A DNA stretch of 64,000 nt from NCBI RefSeq assembly GCF_031082405.1, contig NZ_JAVHJU010000061.1, forward strand, positions 124,001 through 188,000. Direction: 5' to 3'. Position 1 is the stretch's first letter. Each line of letters starts with the position of its first letter. Below the pieces are notes generated by a model. The model was not told where the DNA came from. It ran no database searches and worked only from the letters and a program-made list of their open reading frames with translations. This stretch comes from Amycolatopsis sp. A133 (GTDB lineage: Bacteria; Actinomycetota; Actinomycetes; Mycobacteriales; Pseudonocardiaceae). This document shows positions 1-7,200 of the stretch, piece by piece. The position numbers and the translations under genes are program-made.

Positions 1-350
1 ATCCGCTCGGCCATCCGCCGCAGCCGGGTGCGGCGCTCGAGCCGCAGCCGGGTCTGCTCGGTGACGACGGGCTCCGACGTCGGGTCGAAGAGGTAGGCAA
101 GCAGGTGGACGCTGATCTGCCGGCCCGTTTCGGGGTCGGCCGACACCGTGGAGAGCTCGGCGCCGGGAACCAGCGTCAGGCCTGGTGACACCGCTTCGGA
201 AGCGGGCGCCCAGCCCGCGGTGGTGTCGTGGTCGGTGATCGCGACGACGTCGAGCCCGGCTTTCGCGGCCGCGGCGACGAGCCCGGCCGGCGTGTCGGTG
301 CCGTCGGAAGCGGTGGAGTGGGCGTGCAGGTCGATGCGCATCGGGTCCAT
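1..350 (-). CDS. PHP-domain metal-dependent phosphoesterase, N-terminal part
   Basis: The reading frame starts at ATG 350 and runs off the left edge, leaving about 116 residues. The N-terminus holds the PHP signature: His-x-His at residues 9-11 within DLHAHSTASDGT, then AITDHDT and GAELS, which supply metal ligands in this family. PHP proteins of this kind are predicted phosphoesterases acting on small phosphorylated molecules or nucleic acid ends; the substrate cannot be told from the fragment. It is convergent with nothing visible and lies downstream of the PH-domain gene on the same strand, about 40 bases apart, so the two may be co-transcribed. The C-terminal half is outside the window. 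Confidence 0.85.
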   Translation of the reverse strand, partial: MDPMRIDLHAHSTASDGTDTPAGLVAAAAKAGLDVVAITDHDTTAGWAPASEAVSPGLTLVPGAELSTVSADPETGRQISVHLLAYLFDPTSEPVVTEQTRLRLERRTRLRRMAER

Positions 351-389
351 TGTCGACGATGCGCTACGTCACATGCGCGGCGGGACGGG

Positions 390-950
390 TCAGCCGACCG
401 GCTTCTTGCCGCGGGCGGCCCGCTGGGCCTTGATCATCGAGAAGCGTTCGGCCTGCTTCTGCTTGTCGCCGAAGACCAGCTCGGAGATCGTGTCGTAGAA
501 CTCTTCGGGCCGCGGCAGGAAGTCGATCTTGTTCAGCGCCTGGATCTGACCGGCGGACTCCACCACCATCGTGCCGTAGCCCATCATGCGGCCGGTGGCC
601 GTGCGGACGTAGCTGAGGTCGGTGACCTTGCTGATCGGCATCATCAGCACCTTGGTGGTGAACACCCCGGTGGTCATGACGAACCGCTTGTCGGTGACCA
701 CCAGGCGCTCGACCCACCACTCCATCACCACGTAGGCGAACCGCAGGACGACGAGCAGCGCGACGTACCAGAGGATGTTCTGGCCGATGTACAGCGCCGG
801 TGGCAGCAGGTAGGACACCAGCACGCAGACGGCCAGCAGGGCGGCCGCCTCGAAGGTGTCCCACAGCAGCACCGCCCAGTGGCGGCGGATCCGGATGACC
901 CGCCGCTCGGTGTCGAGGAGGTACTCGTCGGGGTCGCGTGGCGCGAACAT
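390..950 (-). CDS. PH-domain (bacterial bPH2) membrane protein
   Basis: This is a 186-residue protein with a short polar N-terminus, two adjacent hydrophobic segments at roughly residues 26-47 and 57-75, then a soluble part reading VVTDKRFVMTTGVF, typical of the bacterial PH domain (formerly DUF304/bPH2). Such proteins sit in the cytoplasmic membrane; their biochemical role is poorly known. The C-terminal 40 residues are lysine and arginine rich. The ATG at 950 is the only sensible start before the first membrane helix. Family assignment is from domain pattern; function is not inferred. Confidence 0.8.
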   Translation of the reverse strand: MFAPRDPDEYLLDTERRVIRIRRHWAVLLWDTFEAAALLAVCVLVSYLLPPALYIGQNILWYVALLVVLRFAYVVMEWWVERLVVTDKRFVMTTGVFTTKVLMMPISKVTDLSYVRTATGRMMGYGTMVVESAGQIQALNKIDFLPRPEEFYDTISELVFGDKQKQAERFSMIKAQRAARGKKPVG

Positions 951-971
951 GGTTCGAGGGTAACCCCGCGA

Positions 972-1136
972 TCAGCCCTTGAACACGCTGCTGACGAAGG
1001 TGATCACCGATTCGGCCGAGCTTCGGAGGAAGTCGATGATGTTGCCGACGAGGCCGGCAGCCTGCCCAGGCTGGGCGATGACGAAGAACAGCACCAACGC
1101 GATGCCGGCGAGGCCCGCAATCTTCTTCACGTTCAC
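972..1136 (-). CDS. Small single-span membrane or exported protein
   Basis: A 54-residue product starts at GTG 1136 (VNVKKIAGLAG), with GGGA ten bases upstream as a possible ribosome site. Residues 3-20 form lysines followed by a hydrophobic run (IAGLAGIALVLFFVIA), then QPGQAAGLVGNIIDFLRSSAESVITFVSSVFKG. The second half could form an amphipathic helix. Small proteins of this shape, with the C-terminal stretch NIIDFL...VITFVSSV, look common in actinomycetes but I know no function. It lies 22 bases upstream of the PH-domain gene on the same strand and may be co-transcribed with it. Confidence 0.55.
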   Translation of the reverse strand: MNVKKIAGLAGIALVLFFVIAQPGQAAGLVGNIIDFLRSSAESVITFVSSVFKG

Positions 1137-1319
1137 CGCGATCAAATCCCGTCTCTTACGGTGACACCGGACAACAGCAGAGATCCTGACGTTTTACGTT
1201 GTACCGCACTGAACAGGCGTAGGGGAGGAAAGTCCCGCGCTTGGGTCAGCACGCGGTCCGAAGTGTACCGTACGGCTACTCTCCGTGTACAGGACATCGG
1301 TTTTCAAGTCGGGGACGTC

Positions 1320-1325
1320 TACCCT
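1320..1325 (+). promoter_or_regulatory. Possible -10 box giving a leaderless NUDIX mRNA
   Basis: TACCCT lies seven bases before ATG 1333, and no purine-rich ribosome site separates them. That spacing would start transcription at the ATG itself, the usual layout of leaderless actinobacterial transcripts. No clear -35 box is seen. Confidence 0.35.
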
Positions 1326-1332
1326 TTGGGAC

Positions 1333-1746
1333 ATGGACGGCGTCATCAGCACCACGATCCGTTGCGTCGGCGGGATCGCGTTCGACGACCAGGGCCGCTT
1401 GCTGCTCATCCGGCGGGTCAACGACCCCGGATCGGGCCGGTGGTCGCTGCCGGGCGGCCGGGTAGAACCGGGCGAATCGGACGAAACGGCCGTGGTCAGA
1501 GAACTTTCCGAAGAAACCGGCCTGAAGGTGATTCCGGGCACACTGATCGGGACCGTGACGCGCGGACCGTACGAGATCCACGACTACGCCTGCGAAGTGG
1601 TGGGCGGGGTTCTCACGGCGGGTGATGACGCCTCCGCAGTTCGTTGGTCCGATGCGGCAGACCTCGAGGCCTTGGAGGCGGCTGGAGAACTGGTGGACCT
1701 GCTTTTCGTGACGCTGCGTGATTGGGAAGCGTTACCACGGACCTGA
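1333..1746 (+). CDS. NUDIX hydrolase
   Basis: A 137-residue protein whose centre carries a full NUDIX box, G-x5-E-x7-REL-x-EE-x-GL (GRVEPGESDETAVVRELSEE then TGL, about residues 41-63). The REUxEExGU glutamates bind the divalent metal that cleaves nucleoside diphosphates linked to another moiety; substrate is not predictable. A longer frame opens at GTG 1285 (VYRTSVFK), but the usual NUDIX fold begins near MDGVISTTIRCVGGI, so I chose ATG 1333. It stands alone, convergent with the DUF2332 gene. Confidence 0.85.
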   Translation: MDGVISTTIRCVGGIAFDDQGRLLLIRRVNDPGSGRWSLPGGRVEPGESDETAVVRELSEETGLKVIPGTLIGTVTRGPYEIHDYACEVVGGVLTAGDDASAVRWSDAADLEALEAAGELVDLLFVTLRDWEALPRT

Positions 1747-1839
1747 GGCCCGCGAACAGCAGCCCCCGCCCTTCCCGGGGGGCGTCCCCGGATCCAGTCT
1801 ACCGGCGCCCACGGACAAAACCGGCCCCGCGCAGCCGTT

Positions 1840-1867
1840 TGTCCACAAGCCGCCCCGGCTGTGGACA
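1840..1867. terminator. Hairpin between convergent genes
   Basis: Arms TGTCCAC-a-AGCC and GGCT-GTGGACA close on a GCCCC loop. It sits between the stops of the NUDIX gene and the DUF2332 gene and has no U-tract, so it would work as a stem-only terminator for either side. A competing pairing of GGACAAA (1813) with TTTGTCC (1838) is also possible. Confidence 0.45.
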
Positions 1868-1876
1868 CCCGGCCGG

Positions 1877-2971
1877 CTACAGCGGCAACCAGGTCATCCG
1901 CTGCCCGTGCGGCGCGGTCCGGGCCAAGGCGTGCGCCTCGGCTTTCCCGCCCTCCCACCGGACCACGCCCAGCGTCGCGAGCCCATCGGCACCCGCCAGG
2001 TCCGACCGCTCCGGCAGCACCGTCTCCAGCCCGGCCCCGTAGAACTCCTCCGAAACCCACCAGACCGGCCGCGAAGAAGCCAGCTCGGCCAAAGCAGCGA
2101 TGAACGCGGACCGCCGCGACGCCGGGAAGTACGCCAGGACGTGGCTCGTCAGCACCACCAGCGGCCCCTCCAGGGACTCCGCCGCCGACGCCAGGTCGTC
2201 GACCCCGTCCCCGGTGATCAGCCGGGGCCGGTGACGAGCCTGCTCCGCCGCCGCCGTGCGGAGCAGCCTGATGCGGTCCGGCTGGTCGGCCCAGACGCAC
2301 GCCTCCAGCCACGCCAGCTCGTCCTCGTCCGACAGGTCCACCGGCGCCCGGTCGAGCCCCGCGCGATCCAGCACCGCGAGCTTCTTCGGCAGCTTCGGCA
2401 CCACCGCGCCCGGGGCCAGGTCCAGCGCGCAGTGCAGGCCGACCGCGGCCTTCGCCGGGCCCGCCGTCAGCTGCTCGCCGCCGTCGCACTGGTAGCGGTA
2501 GGCGAAGCGGTCGAGGCCCAGCAAGAGCCCCGCGCTGCAGCCCACCTCCAGCAGCGAGACCTTCCCGCCCGCTTCGCGAGCCGCCCGCGCCACGCCCGGG
2601 TACAGCAATGCCGCCCGCCGGACCTCGTTGGTCTGCGTGTAGCGCGACGAAATCAGCGTCCGCGCCTTGTCCGCCCGCTCCAGCAGGAACGACCGGAACA
2701 ACGGCCACGTCTCGGAGTCGACGCCGTCGAACCCGCCCAGCGACGGGTAGTAGCGCGAAAGCGGGTGGATCGGGTCCGCCTGCACGAGCCGGTGCGCGGT
2801 CGCCATCAGCAGCGTCGCCCGCACCTCGCCGTCGCGGGCCGAAGCGAGCAGCCCGGCGACGTCGTCGTCCGAAGCCGCCTGCAGCGCCAGGTGCTCGTAC
2901 AGCGGCGAGACCCCGCGCGCCTCGACCTCCGCGAACGTGCGGAGTATTCCTTTGATCCCGTCCAGGTCCAT
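1877..2971 (-). CDS. DUF2332 family protein
   Basis: A 364-residue soluble protein matching the DUF2332 pattern: an N-terminal helical part with SPLYEHLALQAA and HPLSRYYPS, then LLEVGCSAGL near residue 140, which resembles a methyltransferase-like glycine loop, and VLTSHVLAYFP followed by WVSEEFY later on. The Rossmann-like motif suggests a nucleotide or SAM-like ligand, but no activity is established for the family. Its start lies eight bases after the stop of the MaoC gene on the same strand, so the two form a unit. Confidence 0.8.
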   Translation of the reverse strand: MDLDGIKGILRTFAEVEARGVSPLYEHLALQAASDDDVAGLLASARDGEVRATLLMATAHRLVQADPIHPLSRYYPSLGGFDGVDSETWPLFRSFLLERADKARTLISSRYTQTNEVRRAALLYPGVARAAREAGGKVSLLEVGCSAGLLLGLDRFAYRYQCDGGEQLTAGPAKAAVGLHCALDLAPGAVVPKLPKKLAVLDRAGLDRAPVDLSDEDELAWLEACVWADQPDRIRLLRTAAAEQARHRPRLITGDGVDDLASAAESLEGPLVVLTSHVLAYFPASRRSAFIAALAELASSRPVWWVSEEFYGAGLETVLPERSDLAGADGLATLGVVRWEGGKAEAHALARTAPHGQRMTWLPL

Positions 2972-2978
2972 CAGAGCC

Positions 2979-3482
2979 TCATTCGTGCGGCACCGGCCGG
3001 CCCGGCTGCTCCCCGCCCCGAGTTTCCCCGTAGGAGCGCTTCGGCACCATCACCTTGCGCCGGAAGGTGCACACGATCGTGCCGTCCTGCTTGTAGCCGC
3101 GGGTCTCGACGTACACGACGCCCCGGTCGTCCTTGGACTTCGACGGCGTCTTGTCCAGCACCTCGGTCTCGCCGTAGATCGTGTCGCCGTGGAACGTCGG
3201 CTTGACGTGCTTGAGCGACTCGACCTCGAGGTTCGCGATGGCCTTGCCGGAGACGTCGGGCACGGACATGCCGAGCAGCAGCGAGTAGACGTAGTTGCCG
3301 ACGACGACGTTCTTGCCGAAGTCGGTCGACTCCCCGGCGTAGTGGGCGTCCAGGTGCAGCGGGTGGTGGTTCATCGTGATCAGGCAGAACAGGTGGTCGT
3401 CGTATTCGGTGACCGTTTTGCCCGGCCAGTGCTTGTAGACCGCACCGACCTCGAACTCCTCGTAGTACCGGCCGAACTGCAC
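2979..3482 (-). CDS. MaoC-like hot-dog fold dehydratase
   Basis: A 167-residue single hot-dog domain protein starting at GTG 3482 with CAGGAG upstream. It has the MaoC layout: an N-terminal strand, then TMNHHPLHLDAHYA, the hydratase loop, then GNYVYSLLLGM and LKHVKPTFHGDTI. MaoC enzymes hydrate enoyl-CoA thioesters. In the usual loop an Asp and a His five residues later are catalytic; here the Asp position reads Asn (N-H-H-P-L-H), while the His is kept. That may mean a mesaconyl-type subfamily or altered chemistry. It is transcribed with the DUF2332 gene and divergent from corA. Confidence 0.8.
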   Translation of the reverse strand: MQFGRYYEEFEVGAVYKHWPGKTVTEYDDHLFCLITMNHHPLHLDAHYAGESTDFGKNVVVGNYVYSLLLGMSVPDVSGKAIANLEVESLKHVKPTFHGDTIYGETEVLDKTPSKSKDDRGVVYVETRGYKQDGTIVCTFRRKVMVPKRSYGETRGGEQPGRPVPHE

Positions 3483-3624
3483 TCGTCATCTCCTGTCGCG
3501 TAACACCGCGTGAGCCTGGTACGACACGCATCCGTGGTGAGGAGTACCCTCAACCATCGGTGTTCGTGCGTCAACGCGAGCCCCACCACTGTTTGCCGCC
3601 GGACCGAAGGAGGTGAGGAACTCG

Positions 3625-3702
3625 ATGAGTAGTGGCGATAGTCCGCTCCCTAGTAGTCCCAGCGTTCCCACCTCACCGGCCGGCCGGCTCATCCCCCGGT
3701 AG
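3625..3702 (+). CDS. Proline-rich leader peptide upstream of corA
   Basis: A 25-codon ORF starts at ATG 3625 behind a near-perfect Shine-Dalgarno (AAGGAGGTGA, 3608-3617), stronger than that of corA itself, and ends at TAG 3702, 100 bases before corA. The peptide begins MSSGDSPLPSSP and ends AGRLIPR. Prolines occupy positions 7, 9, 12, 15, 18 and 24. In enterobacteria, short proline-rich leader ORFs (mgtL, mgtP) make mgtA/mgtC expression respond to low magnesium because ribosomes falter at prolines. The same logic before a CorA magnesium transporter here is my inference. The ORF overlaps the 5' arm of a long stem-loop. Confidence 0.6.
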   Translation: MSSGDSPLPSSPSVPTSPAGRLIPR

Positions 3703-3757
3703 GCCTTCTCACCCCCCGGGAACGCTGGTGCGTCGCCGGGCGGACGCGTTTCCGCCC
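3659..3757 (+). promoter_or_regulatory. corA leader RNA with attenuator-like stem-loops
   Basis: CCAGCGTTCCC (3659-3669, codons 12-15 of the leader ORF) is perfectly complementary over 11 bases to GGGAACGCTGG (3718-3728, just after the leader stop). The loop contains CCGGCCGGCCGG. A second hairpin follows: GGGCGGA (3738-3744), loop CGCGTT, TCCGCCC (3751-3757). A ribosome on codons 12-15 would block the first stem, so translation of the leader could set RNA structure ahead of corA. A possible promoter is ACGACA (3521) with TACCCT (3545), spacing 18. Confidence 0.5.
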
Positions 3758-3802
3758 CTGGTCAGTCGTCTCGCACGACCACGCACGACACCAGGAGATC
3801 CC

Positions 3803-4885
3803 ATGCCTGCCATTCCCTCGCTCGGCGGCCTCCGCGGCCGCGGCAACAAGGGCGCGGTCCCGGTCCGCCCGGTCGCGGTGCCGCTGTCCGCGTACGTCGT
3901 CGACTGCGCGGTCTACGTCGCCGGTGAGCGCCTGCCCGGCCGCTGGACCCACTCCGAGGCGATCAAGGAGGTCCGGAAGCGGCACGAGGGGTTCGTCTGG
4001 ATCGGGCTGCACGAGCCGGACGCCCAGCAGATCCAGGGCGTCGCGGACACGTTCGGGCTGCACGAGCTGGCGGTCGAGGACGCGCTCGAAGCGCACCAGC
4101 GGCCGAAGCTGGAGCGCTACGACGACACGCTCTTCCTGGTGGTCAAGACCGTCCGGTACGTCGAACACGAGTCGCCCACGACGGCGAACGAGATCGTCGA
4201 GACCGGCGAGCTGATGGTGTTCCTCGGCCGCGACTTCGTGATCACCGTGCGGCACGGGAACCACTCGGGGCTGGCGAGGCTGCGGCGTGAGCTGGACGAC
4301 GACCCGGAGCGGCTGAAGCTCGGGCCGTCCGCGGTCGTGCACGCGATCACCGACCACGTCGTCGACCACTACCTGGACGTCACCGGGCGGATCGAGAGCG
4401 ACATCGACGTGATGGAGGCGCAGGTCTTCGCGCCCCGCTCGCAGGTCAGCGCCGAGCAGATCTACCTGATGAAGCGGGAGGTCCTCGAGCTGCGCCGGGC
4501 GGTGATGCCGCTGGCGACGCCGATCCAGCGCCTGGCCGAGGGCTACACGCGGCTGGTGCCGGACGAGGTCCGCTCCTACTTCCGGGACGTCGCCGACCAC
4601 CTCACGACCGTGTCCGAGCGGGTCGCGGCGTTCGACGAACTGCTCTCCACCCTGGTCGACGCGACCGTCGCGAAGATTTCCCTCCAGCAGAACACCGATA
4701 TGCGCAAGATCACGTCGTGGGCGGCGATCATCACCGTGCCGACGATGATCGCCGGCATCTACGGGATGAACTTCGACTACCTGCCCGAGCTGCACTGGAA
4801 GTTCGGGTACCCGCTGGTGATCACCGTGATCCTGGCGATCTGCCTGTTGCTGTACCGAATATTCCGGAAGAACGGCTGGCTCTAG
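3803..4885 (+). CDS. corA: CorA family magnesium/cobalt transporter
   Basis: A 360-residue inner-membrane channel protein. The long cytoplasmic part (residues 1 to about 295) is alpha/beta then coiled helical. Two C-terminal helices (about 297-317 and 336-352) flank the CorA signature YGMNF, with Gly-Met-Asn at 321-323, the selectivity motif. CorA pentamers admit Mg2+ and Co2+. ATG 3803 has AGGAG at 3793 and replaces a longer frame that would start at 3632 inside the leader. A proline-rich leader ORF precedes it and a 38-residue membrane protein follows 36 bases later. Confidence 0.95.
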   Translation: MPAIPSLGGLRGRGNKGAVPVRPVAVPLSAYVVDCAVYVAGERLPGRWTHSEAIKEVRKRHEGFVWIGLHEPDAQQIQGVADTFGLHELAVEDALEAHQRPKLERYDDTLFLVVKTVRYVEHESPTTANEIVETGELMVFLGRDFVITVRHGNHSGLARLRRELDDDPERLKLGPSAVVHAITDHVVDHYLDVTGRIESDIDVMEAQVFAPRSQVSAEQIYLMKREVLELRRAVMPLATPIQRLAEGYTRLVPDEVRSYFRDVADHLTTVSERVAAFDELLSTLVDATVAKISLQQNTDMRKITSWAAIITVPTMIAGIYGMNFDYLPELHWKFGYPLVITVILAICLLLYRIFRKNGWL

Positions 4886-4921
4886 GTCCCCCTTTCTTTC
4901 CCCACCGGATTCGGAGAATTC

Positions 4922-5041
4922 GTGATGCCTCGCATGCTGTCCAACTTGAAGTTCTGGGCGCTCGCGCTCAGCCTCGTCTGGATCTTCGTCATCACTTTTG
5001 TCATCGTCGCCGACCCGGGGTTCGCGCACGGCATGAAGTGA
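4922..5041 (+). CDS. 38-39 residue single-span membrane microprotein after corA
   Basis: Starts GTG 4922 or ATG 4925 (in frame) with GGAG at 4914, and stops at TGA 5041. The product reads MPRMLSNLKFWALALSLVWI in its first 20 residues, continues with FVITFVIVADPG and ends GFAHGMK. Residues 10-30 form one transmembrane helix with positively charged residues on the N-terminal side. It lies 36 bases downstream of corA on the same strand. A role as CorA partner or regulator, as small proteins have for other magnesium transporters (MgtS, MgtR), is inference only; the ORF is too short to be sure it is expressed. Confidence 0.5.
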   Translation: MMPRMLSNLKFWALALSLVWIFVITFVIVADPGFAHGMK

Positions 5042-5066
5042 CGTCCCGGGGTCGTACCCTGGGCCC

Positions 5067-5717
5067 ATGCCGAAAGCGCTGGTCGTCTCCGACGAGGTCG
5101 ACGAGCGGTTGTGGACCGACGCGGTCCGCGCCGTCTCCGTCGACCTCGTCATCGGCGCCGGCGACCTGCCCTACGACTATCTGGCCTTCCTGGCCAGTGC
5201 GCTCGACGTGCCGTGCGTGTTCGTGCCCGGCAACCACGACCCGGACCTGAGCGGCTACACCCGCTACGGCGGGCTGTCCATGAAGGACGGTTTCCCCACG
5301 GTCTGGCCGGGCCCGGCGGGCGGCGTCAACGCCGACGGCCGGGTCGTCGACGTCGCCGGCCTCCGGTTCGCCGGGCTCGGCGGCTCGGTCCGCTACAACG
5401 ACGGGCCGAACCAGTGGACGCAGCGCCAGCAGGCGCGCCGGGCCCGCCGCCTGGTGCGGCGCGCCCGGTGGCGGCGACGCCGCGACGGCAAGGGCGTCGA
5501 CGTCCTGCTGACGCATGCGCCGCCGCTGGACCTTGGCGACCGGGCGGACCCGCCGCACCGCGGGTTCGCGTGCCTGCATCCCACGATCGAGGCGCTGCGA
5601 CCGAAGTGGCTGCTGCACGGGCACATCCACCCCCACGGCGAGCCGGTGCCGGACCGCGTCGCCGGCGAAACCCGGATCCGCAACGTGGTGGGCCACCGGA
5701 TCATGGAGTTCTCATGA
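5067..5717 (+). CDS. Calcineurin-like metallophosphoesterase
   Basis: A 216-residue protein with metallophosphoesterase motifs: GAGD at residues 30-33, GNHD at 56-59, THAPP in the middle and HGHIH at 184-188. These bind two metals in enzymes that hydrolyse phosphomonoesters or diesters. The first motif (D-x-H) is altered: the N-terminus reads LVVSDEVDE rather than SDxH. A basic stretch (RRARRLVRRARWRRRRD, about 124-140) could touch nucleic acid. Its stop overlaps the start of the next gene (ATGA), so the two are translationally coupled. Confidence 0.85.
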   Translation: MPKALVVSDEVDERLWTDAVRAVSVDLVIGAGDLPYDYLAFLASALDVPCVFVPGNHDPDLSGYTRYGGLSMKDGFPTVWPGPAGGVNADGRVVDVAGLRFAGLGGSVRYNDGPNQWTQRQQARRARRLVRRARWRRRRDGKGVDVLLTHAPPLDLGDRADPPHRGFACLHPTIEALRPKWLLHGHIHPHGEPVPDRVAGETRIRNVVGHRIMEFS

Positions 5718-6553
5718 AAGAGACGGGATTCCCCCGCGCCGACGCGGAGAACGACTTCCTCCGCGCCCGCCGGGGCCAGGTGCTCTCGCGGCTTTCGACG
5801 TGGCTGCGTCGCGAGCCCGACGACGTCAACATCATGCTGCCGTTCCACGAGGTGGTGGAGGCGCTCGGTTACCTCGGCGAGCACCGCATCGGGCTGCGGG
5901 TGATCAAGCTGGACTCGATCGTCGGCACGGTCGACCGCAGCCGCGACTTCGACCGCCGCTTCCGCCCGACGTCCGCCCGCGTCCGCGAGCGCTGGGAACG
6001 CCTGGCCCTGGCCGCCCGCCGCGGCGAGGAGATCCCCCCGATCGAGGTCTACCGGGTGGGCGAACTGCACTTCATCATCGACGGCCACCACCGCGTCTCG
6101 GTGGCGATCGCCCAGGGACTGTCCACAATAGAGGCTTCGGTGACGGTCGTCCGGACCAAACTGGCCCCGGGCGGCATCCGCCACCGCGGCGACCTGATCG
6201 TCAAGGACTACCGCAGGCTGTTCCTGGACCGCGTCCCGCTGACCGGTCACGCGCGCGCGTCGGTGATCGTGTCGGACCCGTGGGACTACGCGATGCTGGG
6301 TGAGCACGTGGAGGCGTGGGGTTTCCGGTTGATGCAGGACGAAGGCAGGTTCTGCGACCGGGCGAGCGTGGCGCAGCGCTGGTTCGACGAGGAGTTCGTC
6401 CCGGTGGTGGCGATGCTGCGCCAAGCCGGCTTGATCGGCGACCGGACCGACGCGGAGGCGTACATGTGGGTGGCGGCCGAGCGGTACCGGCTGATCCGGA
6501 CCCACCGCTGGGACGACGAGGTGATCGAGGCCCTGCGCTCCCGGCGGCCCTAG
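5714..6553 (+). CDS. ParB/sulfiredoxin-fold nuclease-like protein
   Basis: A 279-residue protein starting at ATG 5714, four bases inside the preceding phosphoesterase gene. Residues 105-130 carry the ParB N-terminal pattern, IPPIEVYRVGELHFIIDGHH then RVSVA, with Asp123-Gly-His-His-Arg127. No helix-turn-helix of chromosomal ParB is seen, so a partition role is unlikely; stand-alone ParB-fold proteins often bind CTP or act as nucleases or kinases. Coupling with a metallophosphoesterase suggests a shared role in nucleotide or nucleic-acid metabolism. Its stop shares CTAG with the stop of the convergent neighbour. Confidence 0.75.
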   Translation: MKETGFPRADAENDFLRARRGQVLSRLSTWLRREPDDVNIMLPFHEVVEALGYLGEHRIGLRVIKLDSIVGTVDRSRDFDRRFRPTSARVRERWERLALAARRGEEIPPIEVYRVGELHFIIDGHHRVSVAIAQGLSTIEASVTVVRTKLAPGGIRHRGDLIVKDYRRLFLDRVPLTGHARASVIVSDPWDYAMLGEHVEAWGFRLMQDEGRFCDRASVAQRWFDEEFVPVVAMLRQAGLIGDRTDAEAYMWVAAERYRLIRTHRWDDEVIEALRSRRP

Positions 6554-7200
6554 ATCTCCAGCCCCGGCGTCAACGCCGGCTGCCGCACCTGCTCGAGGGT
6601 CAGCGTCGGCTCCGGGCGCTGCCGAGGCATGTCGCCGGAACGGAGCGTCGACAGCCACAACAAGCCCTGCGGTGCCGGTTCCGTGCGGCAGAGGATCTCC
6701 CCCCGTTCTTCGCACGGCGGGCCGCCCGAATTGCGGCTGGGCACGATCAGCAGGTACACCGACCCGGAGCCCCGTGAGTCGGTCACCCGGACCCCCATGT
6801 GGACCAACGCGTCCCGCGGCGCGTCCCCGGCCGGGTCGGCGATCAGGTGGAACGGGTCCGCCGGTGGGGTCTCCCCCGGGATCGTCAACCGCGTGATCTG
6901 CGCGTCCGGCGGCAGCAGCGAACGCACCGCACGACCCACCACGCAGCTCAGCCGATCGACCAGGGCCGCGCGCGTGTCCGAAGCCGCCGGGCAGGGCGCG
7001 TTCGCGACCTCGCCCCGGCGCGGCAGCACCACCACCGCCAGCCCCAGGGCCGGCACGATGACGGCCACGGCCACCACCGCCGTGAGCAGGTGCTGCCGGC
7101 GGGACCGGCGGGCCGCGGCGAGCACCGCCGCCCCGGACAGGCCGATCGGGGGCTCGTCCTCGGTCACGTAAGCCGTCAGCAACGACCGGACCTCGTCCAT
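6550..7200 (-). CDS. Membrane protein coupled to sigma factor (candidate anti-sigma partner)
   Basis: A 216-residue protein starting at ATG 7200, which overlaps the sigma-factor stop (TGATG). Residues 1-38 are cytoplasmic (MDEVRSLLTAYVTEDEPPIG), 39-59 form one transmembrane helix and the rest is extracytoplasmic with four cysteines, including SCVVG and PPCEERGEILC. Genes in this position beside SigE-type sigma factors usually encode membrane proteins of the same layout, often annotated as hypothetical; an anti-sigma role is plausible but no zinc anti-sigma motif is present. It is convergent with the ParB-like gene and overlaps it by four bases. Confidence 0.7.
   Translation of the reverse strand: MDEVRSLLTAYVTEDEPPIGLSGAAVLAAARRSRRQHLLTAVVAVAVIVPALGLAVVVLPRRGEVANAPCPAASDTRAALVDRLSCVVGRAVRSLLPPDAQITRLTIPGETPPADPFHLIADPAGDAPRDALVHMGVRVTDSRGSGSVYLLIVPSRNSGGPPCEERGEILCRTEPAPQGLLWLSTLRSGDMPRQRPEPTLTLEQVRQPALTPGLEI

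Noticed and set aside
1285..1332. Longer NUDIX protein starting at GTG 1285
   Set aside because: The extra residues lie before the fold and no ribosome site precedes the GTG; ATG 1333 fits the family.
3632..3802. Upstream extension of CorA beginning at 3632
   Set aside because: The extra residues are not CorA-like, overlap the leader ORF in another frame and have a weaker start than ATG 3803.
3689..5152. Long open frame on the minus strand across corA
   Set aside because: It is antisense to a clear CorA and is rich in Arg, His, Asp and Val as expected from reverse-frame G+C-rich coding sequence; no family motif.
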